Source: JAWWBG01 sp033721095 (GTDB taxonomy: Bacteria; Actinomycetota; Nitriliruptoria; Nitriliruptorales; Nitriliruptoraceae). Taken from it: a stretch of DNA of 8,386 nt. Positions 6,012-8,386 of this stretch are shown piece by piece (position 1 is the first letter of the stretch; each line of letters opens with the position of its first letter). Made by a program: the position numbers and the translations under genes. The notes under the pieces are model-generated. The model saw only the letters and a program-made list of their open reading frames with translations. It ran no database searches and had not been told where the DNA came from. Location: the NCBI GenBank assembly GCA_033721095.1, contig JAWWBG010000114.1:1-8386 (forward strand), in the 5' to 3' direction.

Positions 6012-6236
6012 GTTTCCTTGGTCAGCCGGGGACCGTGTCGCATGGCGTGGTCTGGAACGACCGGATGGTCCGCCGGGAATCGCCGCGGAGGTTCCGCTGC
6101 GGGAGGGTGGTGGCGTCGCAGGTTGAGGCGAACTGCCCGTGCCCCCTCGATGTGTTCAGGGTACCAGCGACGGGTTGGGCGACCGCAGGTCTGCCGCGAC
6201 CGGCGATCGCGGACGTAGATTCGGGCGGCAGGCGAC
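6012..6236. promoter_or_regulatory. Divergent intergenic region between helicase and two-domain protein
   Basis: This 225-bp gap lies between two genes that start in opposite directions, so it should hold both of their promoters. On the minus strand AAGGAA, the helicase ribosome binding site, occupies its first bases. I find no convincing -35/-10 pair for either gene. Two small paired elements are visible: GCGGA-GGT-TCCGC near 6084-6096, and CCGCGA (6194-6199) facing TCGCGG (6207-6212) about 25 bp ahead of the GTG at 6237. Either could be a regulator site or simply GC-rich chance. No reading frame in the gap looks coding. Confidence 0.35.
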
Positions 6237-6860
6237 GTGGAGTCGAAGGTGCCCAGCGCCGAATCGGTCGAGCTCGTGCTGCGAGCCGTTCCGGGCGTCG
6301 AGGAGGCCGTCCTGAACCGGGAGTCCGACCGTCGCACATCCCTGCACATCCGCGTCGCTGACGGCCATGAACCGCGATCCGTGGCCGAAGCCGTGAGCCG
6401 AGCGCTGCGGGAGCGCTTTTCGATCGACCTTGCGCCCGAGTCCCTCCTGCGCCCACCAGCGGCCACGCCCCCGACCCCCCGGCCGCTCGCGACCGAGCAT
6501 GTCCGGCCCGAGCCCACGGGCCATGTCGTCAGGGCGGGGGAACAGTCGGGCTCGCCCACGGGCCAGTCCGCCGAGCCGGGTCGTCGGGCGACCCCGCCGC
6601 CGACTGCGCCGACCTCGTCCGGGACCGCGCCCGAGGACTCCTTCCGGCTCCCGAGCGGCAGCGGTCCAGCGGGGGACCGGGAGATCCAGCTGGTCGATGC
6701 TGTCGTCGAAGGCGAGGGCCTGGGGCGCCGCGCCGTCGTGGTCGTCAATCAGACCGGGCCGTCGGGAGTCCAGACGGCGATGGGTGCGACGCTCGTCGGG
6801 TCGAGCGACGCGCTGGCCGTTGCGAGTGCGACCCTGCAGGCCCTCAGCGACCTCGACTGA
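6237..6860 (+). CDS. Unrecognised protein: two small domains joined by a Pro-rich linker
   Basis: This 207-residue protein has three parts. The N-terminal part (7-70) looks like a small alpha-beta domain: a helix, VELVLRAVPGVEEAVLNRES, a strand, LHIRVADG, then a helix, SVAEAVSRALRERFSIDL. The middle (71-145) is rich in Pro, Thr, Arg and Ser and is likely disordered. The C-terminal part (149-207) again alternates strand and helix: IQLVDAVVEGEGLGRRAVVVV and then SSDALAVASATLQALSDLD. From memory, this layout, with an IPGV-type first domain and a closing strand plus ATLxAL helix, resembles uncharacterised two-domain proteins of Firmicutes and actinobacteria. That is a pattern impression and not a search result. 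The start is uncertain: GTG 6237 has a weak AGG ahead, while GTG 6249 has GGAG six bases upstream. No membrane segment, catalytic motif or cysteine is seen. It converges on the acyl-CoA dehydrogenase gene with a 24-bp gap. Confidence 0.75.
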   Translation: MESKVPSAESVELVLRAVPGVEEAVLNRESDRRTSLHIRVADGHEPRSVAEAVSRALRERFSIDLAPESLLRPPAATPPTPRPLATEHVRPEPTGHVVRAGEQSGSPTGQSAEPGRRATPPPTAPTSSGTAPEDSFRLPSGSGPAGDREIQLVDAVVEGEGLGRRAVVVVNQTGPSGVQTAMGATLVGSSDALAVASATLQALSDLD

Positions 6861-6884
6861 CGGAGCATCGGCCCAAGCGCGTGG

Positions 6885-8386
6885 TCAGCCCAGCTCGGTG
6901 TCCGCGGCGAGGGCGGCGTCGCCATCACGGTGGCGACCGGGTTCCTCGAGGACGTCGAGGCCGTCGCTGACGAAGCGCGCGGCGACATGTGCCGCACGCT
7001 GATCGCCGTGCTGGCTCCGATCGTGCTGGGCCTGCGCGACCAGCAGGGCGGCCTGGAGCGATCTCCCGAGCGTGAACGCGAGCCGGCGCGCGCCGTGCTG
7101 GGCCTCCTCGATCCCCGACGCGAGTGCATCGTCGATCCAGGCGCGCGCGTGGTCGGCGGCGTCGATGGCCTGCTTGCCCAGTGCTGCCAGGTCGCTGTCG
7201 CGTCCCTGTTCGGCGTGGTGGGCGACCTCCTCGACCCACGGGCCCAGTGGATCGGCCGTGCCAATGGCACGCAGCGCATCCAGGCTCAGCACGTTGGTCG
7301 TGCCCTCCCATATGGGCAGGACCTGGGCGTCGCGCAGGAGCACGGGCAGCCCGGTGTCCTCGATGTAGCCGGCACCGCCGAAGGCCTCGAGGAGCTCGGA
7401 GGCCATCCCGACGGCCTGCTTGGCGGTGACGAGCTTGGTCACCGGCAGCATCAGTCGGAGCAGCGCTTCCTCCGCCGGCGTGATGACACCGGCCTCTTCG
7501 CGGCCGAGGAGCTCGACGGCGCGAAACGACAGCTGCAGGCAGGCTTCATGGAGGACACGGACCTCGGCCAGCGTCGCCTGGTGCAGCGGCTGGTCGATCA
7601 GCGGGCGTCCGAACGCGACGCGACGCCGGGCGTAGTCACGGGCAAGTGCCAGGCCTCGGCGCACGCCGCTGGCGGCCGTGACCGCGTTCCACAGCCGCGT
7701 GACGGTCAGCATCGGCGTGATGTTCCGGGTGCCGTTGGCCGGTTCCCCGACGAGCTGGGCGACCGTGCCGTCGAGCGCGAGCTCGGCCGTGGGCATCTGC
7801 CGCGTGCCCAGCTTGTCCTTGAGGCGCAGCACGCGGATGTTGTTGAGTCGACCCTCCTGGTCACGGACCTCGACGAAGAACATCGCGAGGCCACGGCCGC
7901 CGTCGGGGTTGCCCTCCGGGCGCGCGAGCGTCAGTGCCATGTCGGCCGTGACGGCAGACGTGAACCACTTGGTGCCGTACAGGCGCCAGGTCCCGCCCTC
8001 CTGGCGTGCGACGGTCTCGGTAAGGCCCACGTCCGATCCGCCGGTTCGCTCGGTCATCCACTGCCCCGAGGTCCAGGCGGTCGACGGATCGCGTGACGTG
8101 AGCCGGGGGACTGCGAGGTCGACGAGGTCGGCATCGCCGTGCGTCAGCAGGGTCTTGGCCGCACCGTCGGTCATCGCCAACGGGCAGGAGTACAGCGCGC
8201 TCGACGGGGAGTACAGGTAGGCCAGCGCGAACTGGTGCACGCGCGAGTGCTCGGCGTTGCGACGTTCGTAGGCCGTCGCGACGACGCCATGGGTCTTCGA
8301 GACGTCGCCGATGCGGTTCCAGATCTCGGCTGTCTCGACGATGTCGACGCGGTTGCCCCACGCGTCATGGTGGACCAGCCGCGGCT
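6885..8386 (-). CDS. AidB-like acyl-CoA dehydrogenase, N-terminus beyond the right edge
   Basis: This is a flavin-dependent acyl-CoA dehydrogenase family protein, with 499 residues visible, entering from the right edge and ending at TGA 6887-6885. It resembles the AidB group: CPLAMTDGAA (visible 67-76), MTERTGGSDVG (110-120), GTKWFTSA (137-144), LKDKLGTR (188-195), RRRVAFGRPLIDQPLHQATL (253-271), GGAGYIEDTGLP (336-347) and PIWEGTTN (357-364). The Glu in WEG (about 360) aligns with the catalytic base of many family members. A further helical region of about 120 residues follows, as in AidB. The frame stays open upstream of the internal GTG at 8240 and reads PRLVHHDAWGNRVDIVETAE, typical of AidB-like N-termini, so that GTG is not the start; roughly 40-60 residues are probably missing. 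E. coli AidB binds DNA and belongs to the alkylation response; many relatives are ordinary acyl-CoA dehydrogenases, and the true substrate here is open. Confidence 0.92.
   Translation of the reverse strand, partial: PRLVHHDAWGNRVDIVETAEIWNRIGDVSKTHGVVATAYERRNAEHSRVHQFALAYLYSPSSALYSCPLAMTDGAAKTLLTHGDADLVDLAVPRLTSRDPSTAWTSGQWMTERTGGSDVGLTETVARQEGGTWRLYGTKWFTSAVTADMALTLARPEGNPDGGRGLAMFFVEVRDQEGRLNNIRVLRLKDKLGTRQMPTAELALDGTVAQLVGEPANGTRNITPMLTVTRLWNAVTAASGVRRGLALARDYARRRVAFGRPLIDQPLHQATLAEVRVLHEACLQLSFRAVELLGREEAGVITPAEEALLRLMLPVTKLVTAKQAVGMASELLEAFGGAGYIEDTGLPVLLRDAQVLPIWEGTTNVLSLDALRAIGTADPLGPWVEEVAHHAEQGRDSDLAALGKQAIDAADHARAWIDDALASGIEEAQHGARRLAFTLGRSLQAALLVAQAQHDRSQHGDQRAAHVAARFVSDGLDVLEEPGRHRDGDAALAADTELG

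Noticed and set aside
4968..6218. Long plus-strand open frame opposite the helicase (416 codons)
   Set aside because: It lies antisense to all the conserved DEAD-box motifs and has shadow-type composition.
6930..8096. Long plus-strand open frame opposite the acyl-CoA dehydrogenase (388 codons)
   Set aside because: It is antisense to a well-conserved enzyme and has no domain of its own.
8238..8240. GTG as the start of the acyl-CoA dehydrogenase
   Set aside because: The frame continues upstream to the window edge with conserved AidB-like sequence, so the gene is truncated by the window and does not start there.

Overview
This window looks like a chromosomal housekeeping region of a high-GC Gram-positive bacterium, most likely an actinobacterium. 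Third codon positions are almost all G or C, GTG starts appear, and the gene types (DUF2277, FHA-LuxR regulator, tailed ParA, RhlE-type helicase, AidB-like acyl-CoA dehydrogenase) fit that phylum. An early-branching class such as Nitriliruptoria or Acidimicrobiia is a guess. There are no rRNAs, tRNAs, CRISPR arrays, transposases or phage genes, and coding density is high.

Layout. Positions 1-86 hold the first 28 codons of an unrecognised minus-strand gene that diverges from the rest. Two plus-strand groups follow. The first is DUF2277 plus a PHP-domain phosphoesterase, overlapping by one base. After a gap with an operator-like inverted repeat comes an FHA-LuxR regulator followed 21 bp later by a MarC-family membrane protein. 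A further gap with a small AT-richer palindrome precedes a ParA-type ATPase with a long acidic tail, whose stop codon overlaps the start of a small four-cysteine zinc-ribbon protein. Converging on that pair is a minus-strand DEAD-box RNA helicase with a long Arg/Lys-rich tail. Diverging from the helicase is a plus-strand protein of unknown function with two small conserved-looking ends joined by a Pro-rich linker. It converges on a minus-strand AidB-like acyl-CoA dehydrogenase that runs off the right edge.

How the genes may work together. Two overlapping gene pairs (DUF2277/PHP and ParA/zinc ribbon) suggest translational coupling. The FHA-LuxR protein joins a phosphothreonine-binding fold to a DNA-binding fold and may link Ser/Thr kinase signalling to transcription of its neighbours. 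ParA near an RhlE-type helicase recalls the mycobacterial Rv3211-Rv3213c neighbourhood, from memory. I found no clear sign of a defence system, mobile element or biosynthetic cluster. The most under-described items are the tailed ParA with its zinc-ribbon partner, the FHA-LuxR regulator with its inverted repeat, and the two-domain protein at 6237-6860.
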